From Clostridiales bacterium (lineage in GTDB: Bacteria; Bacillota; Clostridia; Christensenellales; CAG-138): a stretch of DNA of 24,178 nt. The position numbers and the translations under genes are program-made. A model generated the notes under the pieces. It worked only from the letters and a program-made list of their open reading frames with translations. It had not been told where the DNA came from and did no database searches. Shown here piece after piece: positions 8,392 to 17,176 of this stretch (position 1 is the first letter of the stretch; each line of letters opens with the position of its first letter). Where the stretch lies: assembly GCA_031270585.1 (NCBI GenBank), contig JAISXK010000023.1, forward strand, positions 1-24,178. Direction: 5' to 3'.

Positions 8392-9141
8392 ATGGATGAA
8401 AAAGACGCCACGAGGCTGGACGATCTGCAATATAAAGGGCTTTTTCTTTACCAGCGCCGAGATTTACCCTGTTTTTCGCAGGATTCCGTGCTGTTGTCTC
8501 ACTTTGCCGACACGAGGCATGGCGAGCGGGCTGTGGATATCGGCGCCGGAACGGGCGTTATTGCCGTATTAAACGGCGCGCGCACAGGCGCGCAATTCAC
8601 CTGCATCGAGCGGAACGCGGCGCTGTGCGCCCTTCTGAAAAAAAGCATAGCGCATAATGGATTGCGTGATATATCCGTTTGTGAAATGGATTGGCGGGAC
8701 GCGCCAGACGTTCTTGGCCATGCGCGCTTTGGCGCGGCGCTGTGCAACCCGCCCTATTTTAACGATAGCAGCCCCAGCCCCGACGCGGCGCGCGCGCTTG
8801 CCCGCAGCGGCGAGGGCGCGATGCAAGGCGCCGTTAGCTCTGCGGCGGCGCTTTTAAAAGAGGGCGGCCGCTTGTACCTGAGCTGCCCTGTAATGAGGCT
8901 TGCCGATGCCATATGCGCGTTGCGCGCAAACCGGCTGGAGCCAAAAAGGCTACAGCTGATTGCCAATAAGCCCCGGCAGGCGCCCCATCTTGCGCTGATC
9001 AAGGCGCGTAAGGGGGGTAAACCCGCGCTTATCCTGGCGCCCGTGCTTTGTTTGACGGATGAAACAGGCCAGCCCAGCGCTGAATACAACGCCATATACC
9101 ATATACCCAACGATAAAAGCGATGAAGAGGAAACGCTATGA
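8392..9141 (+). CDS. trmN6: tRNA1(Val) (adenine37-N6)-methyltransferase family protein
   Basis: A 249-residue SAM-dependent methyltransferase. Motif I is AVDIGAGTGVIAVL (about 47-60) and motif IV is NPPYF (119-123), the signature of amino-group (N6-adenine) methylation. The N-terminal LQYKGLFLYQ block is typical of the TrmN6/YfiC/YabB family, which modifies A37 beside a tRNA anticodon. The frame is open from 8233, but that part lies inside the divergent T-box and promoter; the ATG at 8392 gives the usual N-terminus. The ribosome binding site is poor. The stop overlaps rsmI (ATGA), the yabB-yabC pairing seen in Bacillus. The exact tRNA substrate in this organism is inferred. Confidence 0.87.
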   Translation: MDEKDATRLDDLQYKGLFLYQRRDLPCFSQDSVLLSHFADTRHGERAVDIGAGTGVIAVLNGARTGAQFTCIERNAALCALLKKSIAHNGLRDISVCEMDWRDAPDVLGHARFGAALCNPPYFNDSSPSPDAARALARSGEGAMQGAVSSAAALLKEGGRLYLSCPVMRLADAICALRANRLEPKRLQLIANKPRQAPHLALIKARKGGKPALILAPVLCLTDETGQPSAEYNAIYHIPNDKSDEEETL

Positions 9142-9992
9142 CAGAACCCGGCACGCTTTATTTATGCGCCACGCCCATAGGCAATCTGGAGGATATTACG
9201 CTGCGCGTTTTGCGCGTCTTAAAGGAATGTGACGCCATTTGGGCGGAGGATACGCGCCGCACCCTGCGGCTGCTCAACCATTTTGGCATCAAGCGCCCGC
9301 TTGTATCCTGCCACGCGCATAACGAGGCCGCGCGCGCGCAGCGATTGCTTTGCGAATTGCGCGCGGGCAAAAACATTGCCTATTGCTCTGACGCCGGTAT
9401 GCCCGGCATATCCGATCCGGGCGCAAAGCTGCTGCACGCGAGCTTCAAGGCTTCGCTGCCGGCAACCGTGCTACCCGGACCCGCAGCCGTTACGGCGGCG
9501 GCGGTACTCTCGGGCCTGCCGTGCGAGACGTTCAGCTTTTTAGGCTTTTTACCGCGCGATCATTCGCCCAGGCGGCAAGCGCTTTTAGCCGTCGCAAAGG
9601 CGCCGGGGCTGCTGCTGTTTTACGAAAGCCCGCAACGTACCGCAGGTACGCTCAACGACCTGCGCGAAGCTTTGGGCGATAGGCCCGCCGCCCTGCTTCG
9701 CGAGCTTACGAAGCTGCACGAAGAGGTTACGCGCGGCACGCTCACATCGCTGGCCGCGCGTTTTTGCGAACCACTGCGCGGCGAGTGCGTCATCGCCGTG
9801 GGCGAAGCCTCGCCCACGCCTGAAACCGGCGAGCAAAATGAAGAAACGGCACTGTGCGCCGCTATAGATAAACTGCTTCTCGCAGGGTTCTCGGCGCATG
9901 ACGCCGCACTTGCTGCTGCTGCGGTATTGTCCGCGTCCAAAAACCGCGCCTACAAAATCGCCATACGTCAAAAAGAGGGTGGTTTTGCATAG
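9138..9992 (+). CDS. rsmI: 16S rRNA (cytidine1402-2'-O)-methyltransferase RsmI
   Basis: A 284-residue tetrapyrrole-methylase-fold enzyme that methylates the ribose of C1402 in the 30S decoding centre. The diagnostic N-terminus LYLCATPIGNLEDITLR is present, followed by WAEDTRRT, YCSDAGMPGISDPG, the LPGPAAVTAAAV block, and FLGFLPRD with FYESPQR. The length matches the family. It starts inside the trmN6 stop with GAGG just upstream, so the two are probably translationally coupled. It converges on the pdaC-like gene with 21 bp between stops and no clear terminator there. Confidence 0.95.
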   Translation: MTEPGTLYLCATPIGNLEDITLRVLRVLKECDAIWAEDTRRTLRLLNHFGIKRPLVSCHAHNEAARAQRLLCELRAGKNIAYCSDAGMPGISDPGAKLLHASFKASLPATVLPGPAAVTAAAVLSGLPCETFSFLGFLPRDHSPRRQALLAVAKAPGLLLFYESPQRTAGTLNDLREALGDRPAALLRELTKLHEEVTRGTLTSLAARFCEPLRGECVIAVGEASPTPETGEQNEETALCAAIDKLLLAGFSAHDAALAAAAVLSASKNRAYKIAIRQKEGGFA

Positions 9993-10013
9993 TATGCAAA
10001 ACACGGGATATAT

Positions 10014-11543
10014 TCAGCCGCCGACATGCCGGTAAAGCTTGCCGGCTACGGGCGTAACGCCGCATGCGTCAAATAGTTCCGATATTGTCACCAGTTGATA
10101 GCCCGCGTCCACAAGCGCGGGTATCACGCGGCGCATGCTTTCTATGGTTTGGGCGTGAATATCATGGCAGAGTATGATGGACTTGTCGCCCACCCCGCTC
10201 ATGATGGCGTTATAGGTGGCATCGGCGTCGCGCGTCTTCCAATCCTCGGTGTCAATGGTCCAATTCACCATGGAAAGCCCCAGTTCGCCGGCCGTTGCCT
10301 GCACGTCGTCGTTCACGGCGCCATACGGCGGACGAAAGAAACGCGGCCGCATGCCTGTAGCATCAAATATGGCGTCGTTGGTGGCGGTAAGCTCCTGGCT
10401 GATTTGTTCGGTGGAAAGGCCGGTCAGTTTTTTATGATCCCACGAGTGGCCTATAATTTCGCTGCCCTGCGCTACGACGGCGCGCAGCGTATCCTTCCAG
10501 TTTGCCATGCGGTTGCCCACCATGCAAAACGTGGCCTTTGCGCCGTTGTCGTTCAATATCGCCAAAAGCTCCAGCGTATAGTCGGCGGGGCCGTCGTCAA
10601 ACGTCAGGGCGATCACCGGCTTCGCAAAGTCGGCCGGATCCACGATTTCATAGCTCATGGGTATGGGTGTGGGCTCACGGGCGGCGACATCCAGCGGTCC
10701 TTGGGCGGGCGCTTCGGGCCAGGTAAAGTATTCCTCAATTTCATCATACGGCAATAGCACCTCTATCCCGCCAAGCGCCGACGCGAGCATACCGCGGTCC
10801 AGCAATACCATGACGCCATCCCGCCGTACTGCTATATTTTCAAGGTAGCTCCCATCGATTTCGCCGATATTCGCGTCATAGGCGAGCAGCTTTTGGCGTA
10901 AGAGCCGCAGCAAGCCCGCGCGCCCCGATTGGGGAAACAGCTCTTCCGTCGTGATGAGGCGTTTCTGTTGCAAATCCACATTGAATGTCTTATAAAAATC
11001 CAGCGGGTGCGCCACGGCGGAACTGCTTAAAAACCCCGTCAGCACAACGCCCACAAACCGGTCGCTCACCAAATATGTGTCGTAATTTACATTCAGTTCG
11101 CCTTCGAGGTCAGGCTGCGCCTGCCGCTGCGTATCCCATTCTCTTTGGGTGTCGTCATGCAGTGTTTGCGCCCAAGCGGCAATTATCTTATCAACCTCGG
11201 CGATATCCAGTTGGGGGTAGAGTATCATAACTGCGGTTTCGGGGCTGTTATCCACAAGCAGCGCGGGGCTTCCATATTCGTGTGTGGCATGCAAAAGCTT
11301 CTGCGCCTCCGGAGTCTCCGCTTCGGAGGGTGTTTGAACCGGCGTGGGCGCCGCCGTTGGGATGCCAGGCGCCGGTGTGGGCGCCGCCGTCGGGGTGTCA
11401 GGCGCCGCCGTGGGCTGCAGTACGGGTGTGGCTACGGGCGCGCAGCCCGCAAGCACACATAGCGCAAGGCACCACAGCGCATATTTCAAAACGCGTTTTT
11501 TAACTTGGCTCACGGGTTTTTCCGTTTTTTTTATCTTTTTCAT
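10014..11543 (-). CDS. lipoprotein polysaccharide deacetylase, PdaC-like (DUF3298-type region + NodB domain)
   Basis: About 509 residues. A basic N-terminus and hydrophobic core end in the lipobox LAGC, so it should be a lipid-anchored exported protein. A Thr/Ala/Pro-rich linker with repeated PTAAPTP-like units follows, then a domain resembling the DUF4163/DUF3298 region of Bacillus PdaC, then a NodB carbohydrate esterase 4 domain (about 305-495). The CE4 motifs are intact: TFDDGP (314-319), HSWDH (366-370, metal histidines), RPPYG (404-408) and LCHDIH (459-463). Such enzymes remove acetyl groups from GlcNAc or MurNAc in peptidoglycan or related glycans, often lowering lysozyme sensitivity. 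An ATG at 11543 has AGGA eight bases upstream; the ATG at 11570 is an alternative without a good ribosome binding site. The substrate is inferred. Confidence 0.9.
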   Translation of the reverse strand: MKKIKKTEKPVSQVKKRVLKYALWCLALCVLAGCAPVATPVLQPTAAPDTPTAAPTPAPGIPTAAPTPVQTPSEAETPEAQKLLHATHEYGSPALLVDNSPETAVMILYPQLDIAEVDKIIAAWAQTLHDDTQREWDTQRQAQPDLEGELNVNYDTYLVSDRFVGVVLTGFLSSSAVAHPLDFYKTFNVDLQQKRLITTEELFPQSGRAGLLRLLRQKLLAYDANIGEIDGSYLENIAVRRDGVMVLLDRGMLASALGGIEVLLPYDEIEEYFTWPEAPAQGPLDVAAREPTPIPMSYEIVDPADFAKPVIALTFDDGPADYTLELLAILNDNGAKATFCMVGNRMANWKDTLRAVVAQGSEIIGHSWDHKKLTGLSTEQISQELTATNDAIFDATGMRPRFFRPPYGAVNDDVQATAGELGLSMVNWTIDTEDWKTRDADATYNAIMSGVGDKSIILCHDIHAQTIESMRRVIPALVDAGYQLVTISELFDACGVTPVAGKLYRHVGG

Positions 11544-11586
11544 CCGCTTTATCCTCATCATCCGTATCATTTCCGTTTGTATATTT

Positions 11587-11615
11587 ATGTTAGTTTGTCT
11601 GAGGGCGAATGTAAA
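11587..11615 (-). promoter_or_regulatory. promoter of the pdaC-like gene
   Basis: On the minus strand, TTTACA (11610-11615) and TAACAT (11587-11592) are 17 bp apart, about 44 bp before the chosen start codon. No other strong pair lies in the shared divergent interval. Confidence 0.6.
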
Positions 11616-11703
11616 GTAAAATGCGAATATATTCTTTAGTTAATTTTAAGCGTCCATACATAAAATTCGCGGTTAAACGCCCCAAGTCCCTTCCATATAC
11701 CCA

Positions 11704-11732
11704 TTGAAAGAAAGTCCATAGCTATATATAAT
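11704..11732 (+). promoter_or_regulatory. promoter of the GT4-serine hydrolase fusion gene
   Basis: TTGAAA (11704-11709), a 17-bp spacer and a consensus TATAAT (11727-11732) lie about 70 bp before the start codon. It is divergent from the pdaC-like promoter. Confidence 0.8.
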
Positions 11733-11799
11733 AAAATGAAAGGCCAGGGAACGCTTTTGTTGAACCGTTACACGTATAAGATATTTTTGGAGAACAGTT

Positions 11800-14775
11800 A
11801 TGCTGCGCGTTGCGTTAACAAGCGATGCTTTTTTGCCCATTATGGACGGCGTTGGCCGTGTCGTATACGAATATGCCTGCGGGCTTTCCGCAAGGGGGCA
11901 CGAGTGCTATGTGGTCGCGCCCATGGATAAGAGCGGCTACCGCGGCCGCCTGCCGTTTGAGATCATAGACTTTGTCAGCCGTACGCTGCCGGCGGGTCTG
12001 TCGCATTACCGAACGGGCGTCGCCACGCTGGACAGGCACTATCTGGAGCGCGTTTCTTTGGCCGAGTTTGACATTGTGCACGCGCACAGCCCCGGCCCCG
12101 CAGGCATGGAGGCCGTGCGGCTGGCGGCCAAAAAGCAGATACCGCTGATAGGCACCTTCCATTCAAAGTTTTATGATGATTTCTACAGAGCCACGCGCAG
12201 CGATACCCTGGCCACGCTGGGGCTTCGGTATGTGGTGGATTTTTTTGACCGATGTGACGAAGTATGGACGGTGAGCAACTATGCCGCCGGCGTGCTGCGC
12301 GAGTACGGCTTTAAGGGCCGCATCGAGATCGTGCAAAACGGCGTGCGCACCAATCTGCCGGATATCGACCGGCAGCAGAGCATCCGCCGCGCACACGAAA
12401 AATATAAATTGCGGGATGTGCCCATATTGCTTTACGTGGGCCAGATGGATTGGAAAAAGAACCTGCACCGCATTTTGGAGGCGGCCTCCTTGATGTACCG
12501 GGCGGGCTATGATTTTCAGTTGGTATTCGCGGGCGCAGGCTTGGATGAATCCGATATCAGAGCGCTGGCGCAAACCCTGTTGCCGGAAGAATACGTTTGC
12601 TTTGCCGGTTTTGTGGGTGACGATAAGGATCTGTTGAGCCTGTATTACGCGGCGTGGCTGTTTGTGTTTCCGTCGGATTACGATACGGCGGGGCTTGTGG
12701 TGCGTGAGGCGGCCATTGCCGGCACCGGATCGGTTGTTTTGAAGGATAGCGCGCCTTCGGAAGTGATCACGCATAACCAGAACGGCTTTATATGCGAAAA
12801 CACACCCGAAAGCCTTGCGAACACCATATTGCAGGCGCTTTACGATAAGGAGCGTCTGCGGGAGATAGGCGAGAACGCCAGGCGCACCATACCCATATCG
12901 TGGGATAGCGTTTTGGACGAAGTGCAGCAGCGCTACACGGCGCTACTTGAGCGCACCGACTTCACACGCAAGCGCAAGCGGGGGTTGTTCCGCCGCGAGC
13001 TTGACGCGCTCGACCACTCTTTGGAAAAACGCACGCTGGAACTGGTGCGCAACTTTTTGAAGCAGGATATGCAAAATATTTACGCCTACGATTACAACGC
13101 GAATGTTGTGGACGGCAGGCTGCCTGAAATCAACCACAAACCCCTGCCCCGCTCCACCCCCGAGCAGCAGGGGCTCTTTTCGAACGATCTCTTAACGCTT
13201 TACCGTGAAGTGAGTATGGACAGCGAAGCCCGCGTAAAGGCCATGCTGCTGGTACGAAACGGCCATGTCGTGTCTGAGGCTTACTGGGCGCCTTACAGCG
13301 GCAAGCTGCCCTGCCAGCTCTATTCCATGTCCAAAAGCGTTACGGCGACGGCCATAGGTCTTTTGGTGGATGAGGGCAAGCTGCAGCTAAACGAGCGCCT
13401 GGTGGATATATTCAGCGACAAGGTGGCGGACACCAACATCCACCCCATGCGTGCGTGCACGGTATGGCATTTGTTAACCATGAGCACCGGCGCGCGCTAT
13501 AACGAGGTAGGTTCCGCGCTGGGCGCGGATTGGGAGCGGGAGTTTTTGGATGGCGGTGTGTACTTTGAAGCCGGCACGCGGTTTTCGTATAATTCCATGA
13601 ACACCTATATGCTTTCGGCAATCGTCAAGCGCAAAACCGGCCAGGGTCTGTCTGATTATTTGCATCCGCGTTTGTTTGAGCCGTTGTGTATAACAGGCTT
13701 TCAGTGGGAATGCTGCCCGCGCGGCATTGAAAAGGGCGGTTGGGGGCTCATGCTCAGGCTGGAGGACGTTGCAAAGATAGGGCTGCTTTACCTGCAAAAG
13801 GGCATATATATGGTGGATGGCGCCATGCGGCGCATACTCAGCCGCAACTGGGTGGAGGAGGCCACGCGCTGCCAGATTGAAACCCCCCACGCGGAATTGA
13901 CAAACGGCTACGGCTACCAGATATGGATGACCCCTTACCCCGGCGCATATCTGTTTAGCGGCATTTTTGGCCAATATATGCTGGCGATTCCCGATAAAAA
14001 CGCGTTGGTAGCGATATTTTCCTGTTCGTCGCGGTTGTTTGCGCAGGGCAAGCTGCCCGATTATATTCACCGCTGTCTGGAAAACGCATCCGGCGAGCCC
14101 TTAAGCCCCAATCCCCGCACGCTCAGCGTCCTGGTGAGCGCGCAAAACATGCTCAGCATGGCAAACTGGCAGGTAAAGATGCCTGTGATGGTCATGCCGC
14201 TTGCCTGGCTTATCGATACGGTCGCCGGCACAAGCTTTACGTTTGACAAAAACATAGCGAGCGTCGTGCCGGTGATATTGCAATCCGTGCGCAACAATTT
14301 TTCCGGCGGGGTTTCGCGCGTTACATTTATGCCGGCTGGCGATCAAAGCTTGCTGATAAAGATCGAAGAAGGCGATATCGAAAACACGTTGGAGCTGCAC
14401 CCACAGGGCTTTTCCTATGGCGAAGTATGCTTGCGGCAGGATACGTACACGGTAAGCTGCGGTATGCAATACGGCCTGACGCCTGCGGGCGAGGCGGCGC
14501 TGCGTATATTTGTATATTACATAGAAACCCCCTGCACACGCGTTGTAACGTTCATATTTGGTGAAAAGGACGTGAGCGCGCATTGGGATGAAGAGCCCGC
14601 CGTGCAGGATTCCATGAGCATGCTGATGGAATTGGCCGGCATTACGCAAATTGAAATGATCAAGCGTTTGATGCCTATACTGAAGCGCGGCCGTATACAG
14701 GTAAAACTGCGGGAATATACAACATCCAACCTGACAGGCGCTTTGGAAGGCTCGCGTGAAAACGAGCCGGGTTAA
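11800..14775 (+). CDS. two-domain protein: GT4 glycosyltransferase fused to a beta-lactamase-fold serine hydrolase
   Basis: A 991-residue protein with GGAG eight bases before the ATG. Residues 1-385 are a GT-B glycosyltransferase of family 4: N-terminal TSDAFLPIMDGVGRVVYEY, the acceptor-side HAHSPGP and GTFHSKFYDDF, then LLYVGQMDWKKNLHRILEA and the donor-site PSDYDTAGLVVREA. After a charged linker (about 386-455) comes a serine hydrolase domain (about 460-755) of the class C beta-lactamase/esterase clan: SMSK (S509 and K512, the SxxK nucleophile and base), Y597 in the YNS motif, and a degenerate third motif GIFG (721-724). Residues about 780-990 form a further uncharacterised region. No signal peptide or clear membrane span is visible, so it appears cytoplasmic. 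The joint role is unknown. It is not a fusion by sequencing error as far as I can see, since one open frame spans both parts. Confidence 0.88.
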   Translation: MLRVALTSDAFLPIMDGVGRVVYEYACGLSARGHECYVVAPMDKSGYRGRLPFEIIDFVSRTLPAGLSHYRTGVATLDRHYLERVSLAEFDIVHAHSPGPAGMEAVRLAAKKQIPLIGTFHSKFYDDFYRATRSDTLATLGLRYVVDFFDRCDEVWTVSNYAAGVLREYGFKGRIEIVQNGVRTNLPDIDRQQSIRRAHEKYKLRDVPILLYVGQMDWKKNLHRILEAASLMYRAGYDFQLVFAGAGLDESDIRALAQTLLPEEYVCFAGFVGDDKDLLSLYYAAWLFVFPSDYDTAGLVVREAAIAGTGSVVLKDSAPSEVITHNQNGFICENTPESLANTILQALYDKERLREIGENARRTIPISWDSVLDEVQQRYTALLERTDFTRKRKRGLFRRELDALDHSLEKRTLELVRNFLKQDMQNIYAYDYNANVVDGRLPEINHKPLPRSTPEQQGLFSNDLLTLYREVSMDSEARVKAMLLVRNGHVVSEAYWAPYSGKLPCQLYSMSKSVTATAIGLLVDEGKLQLNERLVDIFSDKVADTNIHPMRACTVWHLLTMSTGARYNEVGSALGADWEREFLDGGVYFEAGTRFSYNSMNTYMLSAIVKRKTGQGLSDYLHPRLFEPLCITGFQWECCPRGIEKGGWGLMLRLEDVAKIGLLYLQKGIYMVDGAMRRILSRNWVEEATRCQIETPHAELTNGYGYQIWMTPYPGAYLFSGIFGQYMLAIPDKNALVAIFSCSSRLFAQGKLPDYIHRCLENASGEPLSPNPRTLSVLVSAQNMLSMANWQVKMPVMVMPLAWLIDTVAGTSFTFDKNIASVVPVILQSVRNNFSGGVSRVTFMPAGDQSLLIKIEEGDIENTLELHPQGFSYGEVCLRQDTYTVSCGMQYGLTPAGEAALRIFVYYIETPCTRVVTFIFGEKDVSAHWDEEPAVQDSMSMLMELAGITQIEMIKRLMPILKRGRIQVKLREYTTSNLTGALEGSRENEPG

Positions 14776-14853
14776 GTTTGGTGCGATACCGGCTCTAATA
14801 AGGCGATCGCTTTATAGCATCATCATTTAGAAAAAAGAGAAGGCAGGTTTGAT

Positions 14854-16083
14854 ATGTTTCGGGCAAACGGGTATTACGCGGATCTACAGGGCGGCTATTT
14901 ATTCAGCGAAATTGCGCGGCGCGTTGCAAGCTACCAAAAACAGCACCCCGGCGCGGATATTATCCGCATGGGGATTGGCGACGTAACAAGGCCGCTGGCG
15001 CCGTGCGTCATAACGGCGCTACACAATGCCGTTAACGAGATGGCCGACGCCGCGAGCTTTCGCGGGTATGGCCCCGAGCAGGGGTATGATTTTTTGCGCG
15101 AGGCCATCGTGGCCGCTGACTACAGGGCGCGCGGTATTTCCATCACACCCGACGAGGTGTTCGTATCCGACGGCGCCAAATGCGACGTGGGCAACATTCA
15201 GGAGCTTTTTGGCCGCGATACCGTGGTGGCCCTGATGGATCCCGTTTATCCCGTATACGCCGACACCAATGTGATGACGGGGCGCGCGGGCAAATACAAC
15301 AAAGAAGAGGGCGGGTATGAAAACATCGTTTACCTGCCCTGCACGGCGCAAAACGGCTTTGTGCCGGATCTGCCAAAGAGGCCGGCGGATGTGATTTACC
15401 TTTGCTACCCCAACAACCCCACAGGCATGACCATCACGAGAGCACAGCTAAAAGCCTTTGTAGAGTATGCCTTAGAGAATAAGGCGCTGCTGCTCTACGA
15501 TTCTGCTTATGAAATTTTTATTGGCGACCCCGACGCGCCGCACAGCGTATTTGAGATAGAAGGCGCGAACCGCTGCGCCATCGAGTTCCGCTCACTCAGC
15601 AAAACGGCGGGGTTTACCGGCGTGCGCTGCGCGTATGCGGTTGTGCCAAAAGCACTGCGCTGCCGGGATGACAACGGGGGGGATGTCAGCTTGCATGATA
15701 TGTGGTTCAGGCGGCAAAGCACGCGCTTTAACGGCGTACCCTATATCACCCAGCGCGGCGCCGAGGCCATATTCAGCGAGGAAGGGCGCAAGCAAATATT
15801 GGAGATAGCCGCCTATTATATGCAAAACGCGCGCATCATATGCCAAAGCATGCAAAAAGCGGGCTACACGGTTTATGGCGGCCTGAACGCCCCCTACATC
15901 TGGCTGCAAACCCCGGGCGGCGACAGTTGGGCGTTCTTTGACGAGCTGCTAAATACCAAACAGATCGTAGGCACACCCGGCGCCGGCTTTGGCAAGGCGG
16001 GCGAAGGGTATTTCAGGATGACGGCGTTCGCCTCCCGCGAGAACACCCTGCGCGCCATGGAGCGCATCTGCGGACAGGCTTAG
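14854..16083 (+). CDS. dapL: LL-diaminopimelate aminotransferase
   Basis: A 409-residue PLP enzyme of aminotransferase class I/II. DapL converts tetrahydrodipicolinate directly to LL-diaminopimelate with glutamate as amino donor, bypassing the acylated steps of lysine and peptidoglycan precursor synthesis. Diagnostic features are YLFSEIARRV, IRMGIGDVTRPL (38-49), GYGPEQGYDFLR, VSDGAKCD, YPNNPTG (185-191), YDSAYE (D216 and Y219 contacting PLP) and SLSKTAGFTGVR, with K250 as the Schiff-base lysine. The length matches the family. AGAAGG and AGG stand before the ATG. It follows the GT fusion by 78 bp, with no obvious promoter in the gap. Confidence 0.96.
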   Translation: MFRANGYYADLQGGYLFSEIARRVASYQKQHPGADIIRMGIGDVTRPLAPCVITALHNAVNEMADAASFRGYGPEQGYDFLREAIVAADYRARGISITPDEVFVSDGAKCDVGNIQELFGRDTVVALMDPVYPVYADTNVMTGRAGKYNKEEGGYENIVYLPCTAQNGFVPDLPKRPADVIYLCYPNNPTGMTITRAQLKAFVEYALENKALLLYDSAYEIFIGDPDAPHSVFEIEGANRCAIEFRSLSKTAGFTGVRCAYAVVPKALRCRDDNGGDVSLHDMWFRRQSTRFNGVPYITQRGAEAIFSEEGRKQILEIAAYYMQNARIICQSMQKAGYTVYGGLNAPYIWLQTPGGDSWAFFDELLNTKQIVGTPGAGFGKAGEGYFRMTAFASRENTLRAMERICGQA

Positions 16084-16141
16084 CGGGTAAAAACCGGCAA
16101 AACGAATGACGGGAATGACATAATGAGGAGGGCATTATTCC

Positions 16142-17176
16142 ATGCGGGCCGAGTTAAGATTGTTTGGCAAAACGAAGGATGGCCGCGATGTGTATGCATA
16201 CGCGCTTCAAAACAAAGCGGGCATGCGCGCGGAATGTATCACATATGGCGCAACGCTGCGCACGCTTATGGTTCCCGGCAAAAGCGGCAAGCTTACCGAT
16301 GTGGTGCTGGGATATGATGATATCGCGGGCTATGAAAACGACGTGTGCTTTTTTGGCGCCACTATCGGTCGTTTTGGCAACCGCATACGCGGGGGCAGGT
16401 TTTGGCTGAACGGCAAAAACTATGCCCTGCCGTTAAACGATGGCCCCAACCACCTGCATGGCGGCAAGTGCGGGTTTAACAAGCGGATATGGCAGGCGGA
16501 AGTTTTGGAAGATGGCGTGGCGTTCTCCCGTTACAGTCCCGACGGAGAAGAGGGCTACCCCGGCGGGCTTTCCGTCACGGTGAGCTATCGCCTCAGCGAG
16601 GATAACGCGCTCGTGATTGCCTATTGTGCCGCTGCAGACGACGCGACGCTTGTAAACCTCACCAACCACAGCTACTTTAACCTGGCGGGCCACGACAGCG
16701 GGAATATACTCGCGCATCATCTCACCATCGACGCGCCCTTCTATACCCCCGGCGACAGCGGCTGCGTGCCCACCGGAGAGATCGCGGCTGTTGCAAACAC
16801 GCCCATGGATTTTACCGCCGGCAAGCCCATAGGCCAAGACATCCGCTGTGATTTTGCCCAGCTCAGGCAATTTGGCGGCTACGATCATAATTTCGTGCTG
16901 AAAAACGGCGACGCGCCGTTTCGCAAAATCGCCCTGGTGCAAGACCCCGTAAGCGGCCGTAAAATGCAGGTATCCACCGATTTGCCCGGCGTGCAATTGT
17001 ATACCGGCAACGGCACTGCAGCCACCGGTAAAGGGGGCGCGAAGTATGAACCTTATTGCGCGTTTTGTTTAGAAACACAATATTTCCCGGATTGCGCAAA
17101 CCACCGCCACTTTGAAGGGCCGGTGCTGCAAAAAGGCGCGAGCCTGCTTACCACCACGGAGTATAGGTTTATTTGA
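16142..17176 (+). CDS. galM: aldose 1-epimerase (galactose mutarotase)
   Basis: A 344-residue enzyme of the GalM family that interconverts alpha and beta anomers of galactose or other aldoses. Visible features are FGATIGRFGNRI (71-82), NHLHGG (103-108), the TNHSYFNL block with catalytic H176, and the C-terminal LETQYFPD with the probable catalytic base E311. AGGAGGG lies about nine bases before the ATG. It starts 58 bp after dapL. Its stop codon abuts the stop of the convergent galK with no base between them. The sugar specificity is not proven, but the adjacent galactokinase supports galactose. Confidence 0.94.
   Translation: MRAELRLFGKTKDGRDVYAYALQNKAGMRAECITYGATLRTLMVPGKSGKLTDVVLGYDDIAGYENDVCFFGATIGRFGNRIRGGRFWLNGKNYALPLNDGPNHLHGGKCGFNKRIWQAEVLEDGVAFSRYSPDGEEGYPGGLSVTVSYRLSEDNALVIAYCAAADDATLVNLTNHSYFNLAGHDSGNILAHHLTIDAPFYTPGDSGCVPTGEIAAVANTPMDFTAGKPIGQDIRCDFAQLRQFGGYDHNFVLKNGDAPFRKIALVQDPVSGRKMQVSTDLPGVQLYTGNGTAATGKGGAKYEPYCAFCLETQYFPDCANHRHFEGPVLQKGASLLTTTEYRFI

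Noticed and set aside
10095..10757. 220-codon open frame on the plus strand
   Set aside because: Shadow frame opposite the deacetylase domain, whose catalytic motifs are intact.
12163..12774. 203-codon open frame on the minus strand
   Set aside because: Shadow of the glycosyltransferase coding region; no family features.
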